Counted from the stretch's first letter, positions 29,234 to 38,068 are shown. The stretch is DNA of 64,000 nucleotides from an uncultured Castellaniella sp. (GCF_937988725.1 NZ_CALKHS010000008.1:124001-188000); one strand, 5' to 3'. Made by a program: numbers and translations. The notes: generated from the letters alone by a model not told the origin.

Positions 29234-29632
29234 TTAGATACGACGACGCTTGGGCGGGCGGCAGCCGTTGTGCGGCACCGGCGTGATGTCGGAAATGCTG
29301 GAGATCTTGATCCCCAGGGCATTCAACGCACGCACCGAAGATTCGCGGCCGGGGCCGGGGCCCTTGATGCGAACTTCCAGGGTCTTGATGCCGTATTCCT
29401 GGGCCACGCGGCCGGCGGACTCGGCAGCGACCTGGGCGGCAAACGGGGTCGATTTACGCGAACCCTTGAACCCTGCGCCACCGGACGTCGCCCACGACAG
29501 GGCATTGCCCTGGCGGTCGGTGATGGTGATGATGGTGTTGTTGAAAGACGCGTGGACGTGAGCAATCCCGTCCGACACGTTCTTCTTGACTTTCTTGCGG
29601 ACGCGCGACGCGCCGGCTTGTGCTTTGGCCAT
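29234..29632 (-). CDS. rpsK: 30S ribosomal protein S11
   Basis: 132 residues with the S11 pattern HVHASFNNTIITITDRQGNALSWATSGGAGFKGSRKSTPFAAQVAAE and C-terminus SISDITPVPHNGCRPPKRRRI. It stands between rpsM and rpsD in the standard order, with 10 to 12-base gaps. Confidence 0.99.
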   Translation of the reverse strand: MAKAQAGASRVRKKVKKNVSDGIAHVHASFNNTIITITDRQGNALSWATSGGAGFKGSRKSTPFAAQVAAESAGRVAQEYGIKTLEVRIKGPGPGRESSVRALNALGIKISSISDITPVPHNGCRPPKRRRI

Positions 29633-29644
29633 GTTGATTCCTAT

Positions 29645-30010
29645 TTATTTCTTCAGGGACGCTGCTGCGCGACGCGGGCCCTTGCGGGTACGCGCGTTCG
29701 TGCGGGTACGCTGACCGCGCACCGGCAGGCCACGCTTGTGGCGCATGCCACGATACGTGCCCAGGTCGATCAGACGCTTGATCGACAGTTGCACTTCACG
29801 ACGCAGGTCGCCTTCAACCGTGAAGGAATGCACCTGTTCGCGGATCTTTTCCAGCTCAGCGTCGCTCAGATCCTTGATCTTCTTGGAATATTCGATGCCG
29901 GTCGCTTCGCAGATCTTGCGGGCGCGCGAACGGCCGATGCCGAAAATCGCGGTCAAGCCGATCTCGGCGTGTTGATGCGGCGGAATATTGATGCCAGCAA
30001 TACGGGCCAT
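29645..30010 (-). CDS. rpsM: 30S ribosomal protein S13
   Basis: 121 residues: MARIAGINIPPHQHAEIGLTAIFGIGRSRARKICEATGIEYSKKIKDLSDAELEKIRE and a basic C-terminus RGLPVRGQRTRTNARTRKGPRRAAASLKK. First gene of the alpha operon proper, 33 bases after rpmJ. Confidence 0.99.
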   Translation of the reverse strand: MARIAGINIPPHQHAEIGLTAIFGIGRSRARKICEATGIEYSKKIKDLSDAELEKIREQVHSFTVEGDLRREVQLSIKRLIDLGTYRGMRHKRGLPVRGQRTRTNARTRKGPRRAAASLKK

Positions 30011-30043
30011 GACTGTTCCTCGTGAAATCCGTGATGCCCGGCC

Positions 30044-30157
30044 TTAGCCTTGGCGTTGCTTGTGACGCGGGTCGGTGCAGATGACACGCACCACGCCGTG
30101 ACGTTTGATGATTTTGCAGTTGCGGCAGATCCGCTTTACCGATGCCATTACCTTCAT
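30044..30157 (-). CDS. rpmJ: 50S ribosomal protein L36
   Basis: 37 residues, MKVMASVKRICRNCKIIKRHG then VVRVICTDPRHKQRQG. It keeps the zinc-ribbon ligands Cys11, Cys14, Cys27 and His32, so this is the zinc-binding type. It lies between infA and rpsM, as usual, with a GGAG-type ribosome site on the minus strand. Confidence 0.97.
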   Translation of the reverse strand: MKVMASVKRICRNCKIIKRHGVVRVICTDPRHKQRQG

Positions 30158-30185
30158 GGGATTCTCCTGGTTTTTGACCGGCCGC

Positions 30186-30404
30186 CTATTTGGAGCGGAA
30201 AACTATCCTGGCGCGCGACAGGTCATAGGGCGTGAGCTCCACTGTGACCTTGTCACCCGGAAGGATCCGGATATAGTGCATACGCATCTTGCCCGAAATG
30301 TGGCCCAACACCATGTGGCCATTTTCCAGCTTGACACGAAACGTTGCGTTGGGAAGGTTTTCCACGACCTCCCCTTGCATCTGAATGACGTCGTCCTTGG
30401 ACAT
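30186..30404 (-). CDS. infA: Translation initiation factor IF-1
   Basis: 72 residues, the exact IF-1 size: MSKDDVIQMQGEVVENLPNATFRVKLENGHMVLGHISGKMRMHYIRILPGDKVTVELTPYDLSRARIVFRSK, an OB-fold protein that occupies the ribosomal A site. It is 5 bases after secY in the spc operon, the betaproteobacterial order. Confidence 0.98.
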   Translation of the reverse strand: MSKDDVIQMQGEVVENLPNATFRVKLENGHMVLGHISGKMRMHYIRILPGDKVTVELTPYDLSRARIVFRSK

Positions 30405-30409
30405 GATTT

Positions 30410-31732
30410 TTAGCGCATGGGAAGACCCGCGCCCTTGAAGTTCGCCTTCCGGAGCAACGAATCATACTGTTGGGACATCATGTAGGCTTGCGCCTGGGCC
30501 ATGAAATCCATGGCGACGACGACAATGATCAGCAGCGAAGTACCGCCAAAATAGAACGGCACGTTCCAGCGCATCTGCATCAGTTCGGGCAGCAGACAGA
30601 CCAGCGTGACATAGATGGCCCCCGACAGCGTCAGACGCATCAGGATCTTGTCGATGTAGCGCGCCGTCTGGTCGCCCGGGCGGATCCCGGGAACGAAGGC
30701 GCCGCTCTTTTTCAGGTTGTCCGCCGTTTCACGGCTGTTGAACACCAGCGCCGTGTAAAAGAAGCAGAAGAAAATGATCAGGCCGGAATACAGCGTCACG
30801 TACAGCGGCTGGCGCGGCGACAGGGCAGCCGCCAGATCGCCCAGCCAGCGCATGTTCGGATTGCTGGAGAACCAGCTGGTCACGGTGGCCGGCAGCAGGA
30901 TGATGGACGACGCGAAGATCGGCGGAATCACCCCGGACATGTTCAGCTTCAGCGGCAGATGCGAGGACTGTCCGCCATAGAGCTTGTTGCCGACCTGACG
31001 CTTGGCGTAGTTCACGGTGATGCGGCGCTGGCCGCGTTCCACGTAGACCACGAAATACGTCACGGCGACCACCAGGGCGAGGATGAACAGCACCGACAGC
31101 ACCGACATCGAATCCGTGCGGACCAGGTCCAGCATGCCGCCCAGCGCGCCGGGCAGGCCGGCCACGATCCCGGCGAAAATCAGCAGCGAAATGCCGTTGC
31201 CCAGACCCCGTTCAGTGATCTGTTCGCCCAGCCACATCAGGAACATGGAACCCGTCACCAGCGTCACGATGGTCGTGAAGCGGAACAGCAGGCCCGGATC
31301 GATGACCAGGCCCGGCTGCGATTCCAGCGCGACGGAAATCCCCACCGCCTGGAAAAGGGCCAGGAACACAGTGCCGTAGCGCGTGTACTGGGTGATCTTG
31401 CGCTGCCCGGACTGGCCTTCTTTCTTGATGGCTTCCAGGGTGGGCACGACCACGGCCAGCAGCTGCATGATGATGGCTGCCGAAATGTACGGCATGATCC
31501 CCAGGGCCAGCACGGAGAACCGTTCCAGGGCCCCGCCGGAGAACATGTTGAACAGGCCCAGGATACCGCCCTGGTTCTGCTGGAACAGGTCCGCCAGCGC
31601 ATCGGGATTGATGCCCGGCACGGGAACGTGCGTCCCCATGCGATAGACGATCAGGGCCAGCACGAGGAACAGGATGCGGCGCTTGAGGTCGCCGTATCCT
31701 GCGCTGGGCTTATGTGCCTGAGCTTTCGCCAC
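30410..31732 (-). CDS. secY: Preprotein translocase subunit SecY
   Basis: 440-residue channel subunit of the Sec translocon with ten membrane segments. It has the early pattern ILFLVLALIVYRMGTHVPVPGINPDAL, the plug region GILGLFNMFSGGALERFSVLALGIMPYISAAIIMQLL, and the ribosome-contacting loop YVERGQRRITVNYAKRQVG. It follows rplO by nine bases. Confidence 0.99.
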   Translation of the reverse strand: MAKAQAHKPSAGYGDLKRRILFLVLALIVYRMGTHVPVPGINPDALADLFQQNQGGILGLFNMFSGGALERFSVLALGIMPYISAAIIMQLLAVVVPTLEAIKKEGQSGQRKITQYTRYGTVFLALFQAVGISVALESQPGLVIDPGLLFRFTTIVTLVTGSMFLMWLGEQITERGLGNGISLLIFAGIVAGLPGALGGMLDLVRTDSMSVLSVLFILALVVAVTYFVVYVERGQRRITVNYAKRQVGNKLYGGQSSHLPLKLNMSGVIPPIFASSIILLPATVTSWFSSNPNMRWLGDLAAALSPRQPLYVTLYSGLIIFFCFFYTALVFNSRETADNLKKSGAFVPGIRPGDQTARYIDKILMRLTLSGAIYVTLVCLLPELMQMRWNVPFYFGGTSLLIIVVVAMDFMAQAQAYMMSQQYDSLLRKANFKGAGLPMR

Positions 31733-31741
31733 TGCTGCCCC

Positions 31742-32182
31742 TTAAGCCAGCGAACCGCCGGCGGCCTCGATCGCGGCGCGGGCGCCGGCCGTTGCATTGA
31801 TGCCCTTCAGGGCAACCTTGCGGGAGATCTCGCCGGTCTTGATGACCTTGACGTAGCGCACCAGGTCGCCGACCAGGCCGGCGGCCTTGAGCACCTGCAC
31901 GTCGATTTCGTCGACGGGCAGCGCCTGCAGGTCGGACAGACGGATCTCGGCCGCCAGGTGGCGACCCAGCGGGGTGAAGCCGCGCTTGGGCAGGCGACGC
32001 TGCAGCGGCATCTGACCGCCTTCGAAGCCGACCTTGTGGAAACCACCGGCACGGGACTTCTGGCCCTTGTGGCCGCGGCCGGCCGTCTTGCCCAGGCCGG
32101 AACCGATGCCACGGCCCACGCGGCGGCGCGGACGCTTGGCGCCTTCGGCGGGCGCGATCGTATTCAGTTGAGTAACGGACAT
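31742..32182 (-). CDS. rplO: 50S ribosomal protein L15
   Basis: 146 residues with the L15 core RRVGRGIGSGLGKTAGRGHKGQKSRAGGFHKVGFEGGQMPLQRRLPKRGF. It is between rpmD and secY. Confidence 0.99.
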   Translation of the reverse strand: MSVTQLNTIAPAEGAKRPRRRVGRGIGSGLGKTAGRGHKGQKSRAGGFHKVGFEGGQMPLQRRLPKRGFTPLGRHLAAEIRLSDLQALPVDEIDVQVLKAAGLVGDLVRYVKVIKTGEISRKVALKGINATAGARAAIEAAGGSLA

Positions 32183-32196
32183 CTGAATTCCTTTGT

Positions 32197-32382
32197 TCAG
32201 GCTTCCGAGACCGTGACCAGATAATCCACCTTGCGGATCATCCCACGCACCTCGGGAGTATCGATCAGGACGCGGCTGCTGTTGACCTTGCCCAGCCCCA
32301 GACCGCGCACCGTGGCGCGGTGGGACTTGTGAGTGCCGATCACGGAGCGCACGAGCGTGACTTTGATTTGCTTCTGTGCCAT
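32197..32382 (-). CDS. rpmD: 50S ribosomal protein L30
   Basis: 61 residues: KQIKVTLVRSVIGTHKSHRATVRGLGLGKVNSSRVLIDTPEVRGMIRKVDYLVTV, a typical L30. It begins three bases after the rpsE stop. Confidence 0.98.
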   Translation of the reverse strand: MAQKQIKVTLVRSVIGTHKSHRATVRGLGLGKVNSSRVLIDTPEVRGMIRKVDYLVTVSEA

Positions 32383-32385
32383 GTC

Positions 32386-32907
32386 TTACCCCAGGATTTC
32401 TTCGACGGTCTTGCCGCGCTTGGCAGCAATTTCCGACGGGGTGGAGCAGGCGCGCAGACCATTCAGCGTGGCGCGCACCATGTTGTAGGGGTTGCTGGAG
32501 CCGAGGCTCTTGGCCACGACGTTACGCACACCCATGACTTCGAAGATCGCGCGCATCGGGCCGCCGGCGATCACGCCGGTACCTTCAGCGGCCGGCGAGA
32601 TAAGGACGGTGGAAGCGCCGTGCTTGCCGACCACGGTGTGGTGCAGCGTGCCGTTCTTCAGAGCGACCTTGAGCAGACCGCGACGGGCCTGTTCCATCGC
32701 CTTCTGAACCGCCACCGGCACTTCGCGGGCCTTGCCCTTGCCCATGCCGATGCGGCCATCGCCGTCACCGACCACGGTCAGTGCTGCGAAGCTCATGGTG
32801 CGACCACCTTTGACGACCTTGCTGACGCGGTTGACCGCGATCATCTTTTCGCGCATGCCGTCGTCGCGTTCCTGCTCGGCGGCGTGCTTGCCTTGTGCTT
32901 TAGCCAT
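32386..32907 (-). CDS. rpsE: 30S ribosomal protein S5
   Basis: 173 residues. MREKMIAVNRVSKVVKGGRTMSFAALTVVGDGDGRIGMGKGKAREVPVAVQKAMEQARRGLLKVAL is the S5 double-stranded RNA-binding domain. The region around VKGGR, where spectinomycin-resistance changes occur in E. coli, looks normal. Confidence 0.99.
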   Translation of the reverse strand: MAKAQGKHAAEQERDDGMREKMIAVNRVSKVVKGGRTMSFAALTVVGDGDGRIGMGKGKAREVPVAVQKAMEQARRGLLKVALKNGTLHHTVVGKHGASTVLISPAAEGTGVIAGGPMRAIFEVMGVRNVVAKSLGSSNPYNMVRATLNGLRACSTPSEIAAKRGKTVEEILG

Positions 32908-32916
32908 GTGATTCCC

Positions 32917-33282
32917 TTAGAACTTCAAGCCGGCTTCACGCGCGGCTTCGGCCAGCGCCTTGACGCGGCCATGGTAACGGAAGCCCGAACGGTCGAAAGC
33001 GACGAGTTCGATGCCGGCAGCCTTGGCCTTCTCGGCCACGCGCTTGCCGACCAGGCTGGCGGCGGCGGCATTGCCGCCGTTGGCCTTCTGGCTGGCGAGT
33101 TCCTTGCGGACTTCGGGCTCGAGCGTGGAAGCGCTGACGAGCACACGATCGCCTTCCGGCGAAATGATGTTGGCGTAGATGTGCAGATTCGTGCGATGCA
33201 CCGACAGACGGTGCACGCGCAGTTCGTGAATCTTGCGGCGGGTGGCCGCGGCACGACGCAAACGGGAGAGTTTCTTGTCCAT
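32917..33282 (-). CDS. rplR: 50S ribosomal protein L18
   Basis: 121 residues: MDKKLSRLRRAAATRRKIHELRVHRLSVHRTNLHIYANIISPEGDRVLVSASTLE, with C-terminus FDRSGFRYHGRVKALAEAAREAGLKF. It binds 5S rRNA. Confidence 0.98.
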   Translation of the reverse strand: MDKKLSRLRRAAATRRKIHELRVHRLSVHRTNLHIYANIISPEGDRVLVSASTLEPEVRKELASQKANGGNAAAASLVGKRVAEKAKAAGIELVAFDRSGFRYHGRVKALAEAAREAGLKF

Positions 33283-33303
33283 GATTCGTCCTTGCCTGCG
33301 TGC

Positions 33304-33837
33304 TTATTTCTTCTTGGTTTCTTTCAGGATCACGCGTTCGTCCGCATACCGCACGCCCTTGCCCTTGTAGGGTTCGGGTTCGCGATAAGCGCGGATGTCG
33401 GCGGCCACCTGACCGACGGACTGCTTGTCGGCGCCCTTGACCACGATTTCAGTCTGGGACGGGCACTCGATCTTGATCCCGTTGGGGATGTCGTGCAGCA
33501 CGTCGTGCGAGAAACCCAGCTGCAGCTTCAGCGTGGCGCCCTGGATCTGAGCGCGGAAACCCACGCCCACCAGAGTCAGACGACGCTCGAAGCCCTTGCT
33601 GACCCCGGTGACCATGTTGTTGACCAGCGCACGCACGGTGCCGGACATCGCATTGGCCTGACGGGAATCGTTGGCAACGGCAAACGTCAGATGGCCGTCT
33701 TCCTGGGCGATGCGGACGTTGCCGTCCAGCGCCTGGGTCAGGGTGCCCAGCGGGCCCTTGACGACGATCTGACCGGCGCTGATCGTGGCTTCGACGCCCT
33801 TCGGCAGCGCAACGGGATATTTAGCGATACGTGACAT
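33304..33837 (-). CDS. rplF: 50S ribosomal protein L6
   Basis: 177 residues: MSRIAKYPVALPKGVEATISAGQIVVKGPLGTLTQ at the start and the conserved VGVGFRAQIQGATLKLQLGFSHDV and YKGKGVRYADERVILKETKKK later. Confidence 0.99.
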   Translation of the reverse strand: MSRIAKYPVALPKGVEATISAGQIVVKGPLGTLTQALDGNVRIAQEDGHLTFAVANDSRQANAMSGTVRALVNNMVTGVSKGFERRLTLVGVGFRAQIQGATLKLQLGFSHDVLHDIPNGIKIECPSQTEIVVKGADKQSVGQVAADIRAYREPEPYKGKGVRYADERVILKETKKK

Positions 33838-33851
33838 AGTGTGATACCCCC

Positions 33852-34247
33852 TTATGCCACGTAGCAGAGCACTTCGCCGCCCACGCCGGTCGCGCGGGCC
33901 TTGCGGTCCGTCATGACGCCACGCGGGGTGGAGACGATCGCCACGCCCAGGCCGTTCATGACCTGAGGGATGGTGGCGCTGCTCTTGTAGATACGCAGGC
34001 CGGGACGCGAGACGCGGTCGATGCGCTCGATCACCGGGCGGCCGGCATAATATTTCAGCGTGATTTCCAGCTGCGGCTTGGCCTGTTCGCCCGCCACGCG
34101 GAAATCTTCGATGTAGCCTTCGTCCTTCAGCACGGCTGCGATGGCAGCCTTCAGCTTCGAGGAGGGCATGGAAACCGACGTCTTGTTGACCATTTGCGCA
34201 TTACGCACGCGGGTCAGCATATCGGCGATGGGATCGCTCATGCTCAT
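33852..34247 (-). CDS. rpsH: 30S ribosomal protein S8
   Basis: 131 residues: MSMSDPIADMLTRVRNAQMVNKTSVSMPSSKLKAAIAAVLKDEGYIEDF, ending GLGVAIVSTPRGVMTDRKARATGVGGEVLCYVA. In E. coli S8 represses the spc operon by binding rplE mRNA; the equivalent site was not located here. Confidence 0.99.
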   Translation of the reverse strand: MSMSDPIADMLTRVRNAQMVNKTSVSMPSSKLKAAIAAVLKDEGYIEDFRVAGEQAKPQLEITLKYYAGRPVIERIDRVSRPGLRIYKSSATIPQVMNGLGVAIVSTPRGVMTDRKARATGVGGEVLCYVA

Positions 34248-34258
34248 GTGTGGTTCTC

Positions 34259-34564
34259 CTACCAGCTGGCCTTGGTCATGCCCGGCACTTCGCCGCGCAT
34301 GGCCATTTCACGCAGTTTGTGACGCGTCAGCCCGAACTTGCTGAACACGCCGCGGGGACGACCCGTCACCACGCAGCGATTGCGCTGGCGGGTGGGGTTG
34401 GCGTTGCGGGGCAGCTGTTGCAGGGCCAGGCGAGCCTGATAGCGTTCTTCGTCGGATTTGGACTGATCGGCGATGATCGCCTTCAGTGCGGTGCGCTTCG
34501 CCGCGAACTTTTCAGCCAGCTTGGCGCGCTTGATGTCGCGATTGATGAGGGAAAGTTTTGCCAC
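34259..34564 (-). CDS. rpsN: 30S ribosomal protein S14, zinc-free long form
   Basis: 101 residues with the S14 core LQQLPRNANPTRQRNRCVVTGRPRGVFSKFGLTRHKLREMAMRGEVPGMTKASW. It has a single Cys, so it is the long, zinc-independent form. Confidence 0.99.
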   Translation of the reverse strand: MAKLSLINRDIKRAKLAEKFAAKRTALKAIIADQSKSDEERYQARLALQQLPRNANPTRQRNRCVVTGRPRGVFSKFGLTRHKLREMAMRGEVPGMTKASW

Positions 34565-34573
34565 GTCAGCCCC

Positions 34574-35113
34574 TTAGTTGCGGAAGGGGAAGCTGAATGC
34601 GCTCAAGAGCGCCTTGGCTTCCTCGTCGGTCTTTGCGGTGGTGGTGATGCTGATGTTCATCCCGCGCACGGCATCGATCTTGTCGTATTCGATTTCCGGG
34701 AAGATGATCTGTTCCTTCACCCCGATGTTGTAGTTGCCGCGGCCATCGAAGGCACGGCCCGACACGCCGCGGAAGTCGCGCACGCGCGGCAGGGCGACGG
34801 AGATCAGACGATCCAGGAATTCGTACATGCGCTGGCCACGCAGGGTGACCATGCAGCCGATCGGGTAGTCTTCACGAATCTTGAAGCCGGCGATGGCCTT
34901 GCGGGTCTTCGTGACGACGGGCTTCTGACCGGAGATCTTGGTCATGTCGCCCACGGCGTTTTCGATGATCTTCTTGTCGGAGACCGCTTCGGACACACCC
35001 ATGTTCAAGGTGATCTTGGTGATGCGCGGCACCTGCATGATCGACTGATAGCCGAACTTCTCCTTCAGATCGCCAGCGACCTTGGAGCGGTAGAAATCTT
35101 GTAAACGAGCCAT
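34574..35113 (-). CDS. rplE: 50S ribosomal protein L5
   Basis: 179 residues: MARLQDFYRSKVAGDLKEKFGYQSIMQVPRITKITLNMGVSEAVSDKK and IGCMVTLRGQRMYEFLDRLISVALPRVRDFRG. A 5S rRNA-binding protein. Confidence 0.99.
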   Translation of the reverse strand: MARLQDFYRSKVAGDLKEKFGYQSIMQVPRITKITLNMGVSEAVSDKKIIENAVGDMTKISGQKPVVTKTRKAIAGFKIREDYPIGCMVTLRGQRMYEFLDRLISVALPRVRDFRGVSGRAFDGRGNYNIGVKEQIIFPEIEYDKIDAVRGMNISITTTAKTDEEAKALLSAFSFPFRN

Positions 35114-35125
35114 TTGATGCGCCCC

Positions 35126-35446
35126 TTATGCCTTCGCGCCAACGACAGCGCCGTTGGAACGGAAAATGCGGACCTTGGCCCCGTCCACGACCTTGACGCC
35201 GACGCGGTCGCCCTTGCCGGTTTCGGGGTTGTAGATCGCCACATTGGAGATATGGATGGGCAGGGTCTTGTCGACGATGCCGCCGGGGGTGCCCGCCATG
35301 GGGTTGCCCTTGGCGTGCTTCTTGACGACGTTGATGCCTTCGACCAGCACGTGGTCGTCGTCGACGCGAGCCACCACGGTGCCGCGGCGGCTGCGATCGC
35401 GGCCGGTCAGCACAATGACTTCGTCGCCTTTACGAATGTTTTGCAT
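35126..35446 (-). CDS. rplX: 50S ribosomal protein L24
   Basis: 106 residues: MQNIRKGDEVIVLTGRDRSRRGTVVARVDDDHVLVEGINVVKKHAKGNP, a KOW-motif protein, second gene of the spc operon here. Confidence 0.99.
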   Translation of the reverse strand: MQNIRKGDEVIVLTGRDRSRRGTVVARVDDDHVLVEGINVVKKHAKGNPMAGTPGGIVDKTLPIHISNVAIYNPETGKGDRVGVKVVDGAKVRIFRSNGAVVGAKA

Positions 35447-35456
35447 GATCTGCTCC

Positions 35457-35825
35457 TTACAGCACTTCGGGCGCCAGGGACACGATCTTCATGAACTTCT
35501 CGGTGCGCAGTTCACGTGTGACCGGTCCGAAGATGCGCGTGCCGATGGGTTCGAGTTTCGCATTGAGCAACACGGCCGCATTGCCGCCGAAGCGGATCAG
35601 GGAACCGTCTTTGCGGCGCACGCCCTTGGCGGTACGCACCACCACGGCGTTGTAGATTTCGCCTTTTTTCACGCGCCCGCGAGGCGCCGCTTCTTTGACG
35701 GACACCTTGATGACGTCGCCGATGGCGGCATAGCGGCGCTTCGAGCCGCCCAACACCTTGATGCACATGACGGAACGCGCACCTGTGTTGTCGGCCACGT
35801 CCAGCGTGGTCTGCATTTGGATCAT
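35457..35825 (-). CDS. rplN: 50S ribosomal protein L14
   Basis: 122 residues: MIQMQTTLDVADNTGARSVMCIKVLGGSKRRYAAIGDVIKVSVKEAAPRGRVKKGEIYNAVVVRTAKG. It is the first gene of the spc operon. Its usual upstream neighbour rpsQ is 13.3 kb away at 49123, so rplN begins a separate transcript here (see promoter at 36076-36105). Confidence 0.99.
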   Translation of the reverse strand: MIQMQTTLDVADNTGARSVMCIKVLGGSKRRYAAIGDVIKVSVKEAAPRGRVKKGEIYNAVVVRTAKGVRRKDGSLIRFGGNAAVLLNAKLEPIGTRIFGPVTRELRTEKFMKIVSLAPEVL

Positions 35826-36135
35826 GATTTTTCCTGTTCCAACTTAACAACGATGCCCAGAGCATTCACCCCAAGACAACGCAGCCAGTTTTGGTCCCGT
35901 CAAGCCGACGCACCTTGCTGCGCGCGGGCTCTGGGTTGAAATTCCTGTTTGCGCAAAATGATTTTGCACATAAACGAGATTACCAACTCGGCCTGGCCTG
36001 GCGGCACACTGAAAACCCCGAACGATTGCCCGATGATTCCCATATGACGCGCCTGGCAGATAGGCCAAGACCGCAATTATAGCCACAAGCACTCTGAAAA
36101 GACAAGCGCTTTTTGGCGACTGATGGCTGGACGCA
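35826..36135. other. 310-base gap: leader of the spc operon
   Basis: No gene is seen. Reading leftward it holds a promoter at 36076-36105, then a leader of about 240 bases before rplN. The leader includes a small stem GCAAAA-TCA-TTTTGC near 35952-35970. It is AT-richer than the flanking genes. A terminator for the lapD-like gene (stop at 36136) is not obvious. Confidence 0.5.
36076..36105 (-). promoter_or_regulatory. Sigma70-type promoter of the spc operon
   Basis: On the minus strand, TTGTCT (36105-36100), an 18-base spacer, then a perfect TATAAT (36081-36076). The predicted start is near 36069, with a leader of about 240 bases to rplN. It is the best-scoring promoter seen by eye in the window and explains how the detached spc half is expressed. 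Confidence 0.65.
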
Positions 36136-38031
36136 TCACCGCGCCCGGGGCAAGGCCCCGTATTCGACCAGCATGCGGCGGATCGCCTCGTCATCGGCGT
36201 CGTCCACATAGACCCGCATGCCCATGCCGATGGCCGTTTCCGTGACCGCCACCATCATCTGGACGCCGCCGGGGCTGGAGAGCAGCTCGCGGACGAAGGA
36301 CCCGCCCAGCTTGACGTAGCCGAAATCGACTTCGTGGATCTTGCGCAAGGCGTCGGGCTGCTGATCCAGCCCCCGCAGGCCGACCGAAATACCCGTCTCG
36401 ATCAGCCCCCCGGCAAAGGCCTTGAAGGCCTCCAGGTGGCGGCTCAGGCCATAGGCGTCGAGTTCCACCACCACCCGCCGCAGCAGTTCGGGGTCCGCAT
36501 AGGCGCAGATGCGGCGGACCTCGTCCAGATACTGGGCGTCCAGGATGGAGGACATGGACATGCGCACGACCAGGATGCCGGGGTGTTCGCCCAGCCAGCT
36601 CAGTGCGAGGGCCAGGGCCCGCATGTCGCAATCGGAAGACAGGCCCAGCCGCGCGGCGGCCGGCATGAACAGATAGCCCGACATCGGCGGCTGGTCGCCG
36701 TCATCTTCCCGCAGGCTGAGGGACGCCTCGTAGCGGTCCGTGATGTCGTCGCCCTCGTACTGCACCAGGCGCACGTCCAGGGAAAGGCGGTCGTGGTCCA
36801 GGGCCTGGGAAATCAGCGTGCGCCAGGACGCCTCGCCCATGCGCAGCTCGCCGGTTTCGCGATCGGCGTGCGACAGGAATTCGACTTCCGCGTGGCCGGC
36901 GCTTTCCGCGCACATCAGCGCCAGGTCCAGGCGCGTCAGGACGTCCTTGGGCGTGCACTGGACGGTGTAGTCCGTCAGGGCGAAGGCCCACCGCGACAGG
37001 TTCTGGCTGTCGAGCTTCACCCGCAGCGTCTCGAACAGTTCACGCAGCCGCTGGATGGGGCGCATGACTTCGGGGCCGCCCCCCACCGGGAACAGGATCA
37101 CGAAATCCGCGCCGTTCAGGCGGGCCGGCAGGGCATGCGCCTGCGGATAATCCGCCAGAACCTCGATCAACCGTCCGCCCAGAAGACGCAGCCAATCGTC
37201 GATCTCCTGGCGGTCGCACTGATTCTGCAGCCGGGCCATGTCGCGCTGGCGCGCCAGCAGGACATAGCCGCTGACCGCGCCCTGGCGCGAATCGTCGCGC
37301 AGCATGCGCTTGAGTTCATTCAGGAAGTAGGCGCGATTGGCCAGCCCCGTGACCGGATCCCGGTTCAGTTCGATTTCAAGCTGCTCGATGCGAGCCATCT
37401 GCTCGTCCATGCTGGGCGACACCCGTTCGCGGACTTCGTCCAGCAACTCGGCGTTTTCGACGGGCCCCGTCTGCTTGACCTTGATCTCGGGCGCTTCCGG
37501 CGCGGGAGTTTCCTGCAGGGCGCGGCGTAGCCGCGACAGCAGGGCCGCCAGGAACAGCGCCCAGAACGCGGCGATCCCCAGGGCCAGCCACAGCCACTGG
37601 ATGACGTGCGCCCACAGGGCGTCGCGGGCCGGCGCGGGATCCAGGACCAGGCTCAGGCGCCCGGCCCCGCCGATCTGCCGCTGCGCCTGGTGGGGCGCGA
37701 TATCGCCCCAGGCGCCAAACCAGCCGGGCGCGTTCGCGGCGGCGGACGTCATCCGGCGAGCCTGGAACGCCATGGTCCCGTCGGCGGCCTGCAGGGACAG
37801 TTCCGCAAACCGCCCCTGCTGGAAGGCGGCTTCGAGAACGCGCACCCGCGCCGCCTGATCGGGCTGGGCGCTGACCAGCAACGCCAGGGTGGCGGCGGCA
37901 TTCTCGCTATCGCTTTGCAGCTGGCCGTCCAGCTGTCGGTCCATCAGCCGGGTGCCCACCGCCAGCATGCCGATCAAGATGCAGGCGATCACCAGCGTGG
38001 AAATCACCAGCAGCTGTCGCACGGATGCCAT
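36136..38031 (-). CDS. LapD-like c-di-GMP receptor with degenerate GGDEF and EAL domains
   Basis: 631 residues. Order: membrane helix (about 7-27), a periplasmic domain of about 115 residues of the LapD/MoxY type, second membrane helix (about 144-166), linker, GGDEF domain (about 220-390) and EAL domain (about 400-631). The GGDEF motif is replaced by NGADF (306-310) and the EAL motif by DVRLV (419-423); the later catalytic acids of EAL proteins are also missing. It is therefore unlikely to make or degrade c-di-GMP and more likely binds it. In Pseudomonas, LapD with periplasmic protease LapG controls adhesin release; no lapG or adhesin is in this window. ATG at 38031 has an AGAGGA ribosome site. 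Confidence 0.82.
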   Translation of the reverse strand: MASVRQLLVISTLVIACILIGMLAVGTRLMDRQLDGQLQSDSENAAATLALLVSAQPDQAARVRVLEAAFQQGRFAELSLQAADGTMAFQARRMTSAAANAPGWFGAWGDIAPHQAQRQIGGAGRLSLVLDPAPARDALWAHVIQWLWLALGIAAFWALFLAALLSRLRRALQETPAPEAPEIKVKQTGPVENAELLDEVRERVSPSMDEQMARIEQLEIELNRDPVTGLANRAYFLNELKRMLRDDSRQGAVSGYVLLARQRDMARLQNQCDRQEIDDWLRLLGGRLIEVLADYPQAHALPARLNGADFVILFPVGGGPEVMRPIQRLRELFETLRVKLDSQNLSRWAFALTDYTVQCTPKDVLTRLDLALMCAESAGHAEVEFLSHADRETGELRMGEASWRTLISQALDHDRLSLDVRLVQYEGDDITDRYEASLSLREDDGDQPPMSGYLFMPAAARLGLSSDCDMRALALALSWLGEHPGILVVRMSMSSILDAQYLDEVRRICAYADPELLRRVVVELDAYGLSRHLEAFKAFAGGLIETGISVGLRGLDQQPDALRKIHEVDFGYVKLGGSFVRELLSSPGGVQMMVAVTETAIGMGMRVYVDDADDEAIRRMLVEYGALPRAR

Positions 38032-38068
38032 CACGCGTCCTCTTTATCACTATGTCACGAATCCTGAA

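Noticed and set aside
36136..38031. Active diguanylate cyclase or c-di-GMP phosphodiesterase
   Set aside because: The GGDEF and EAL motifs and the further catalytic acids are missing.
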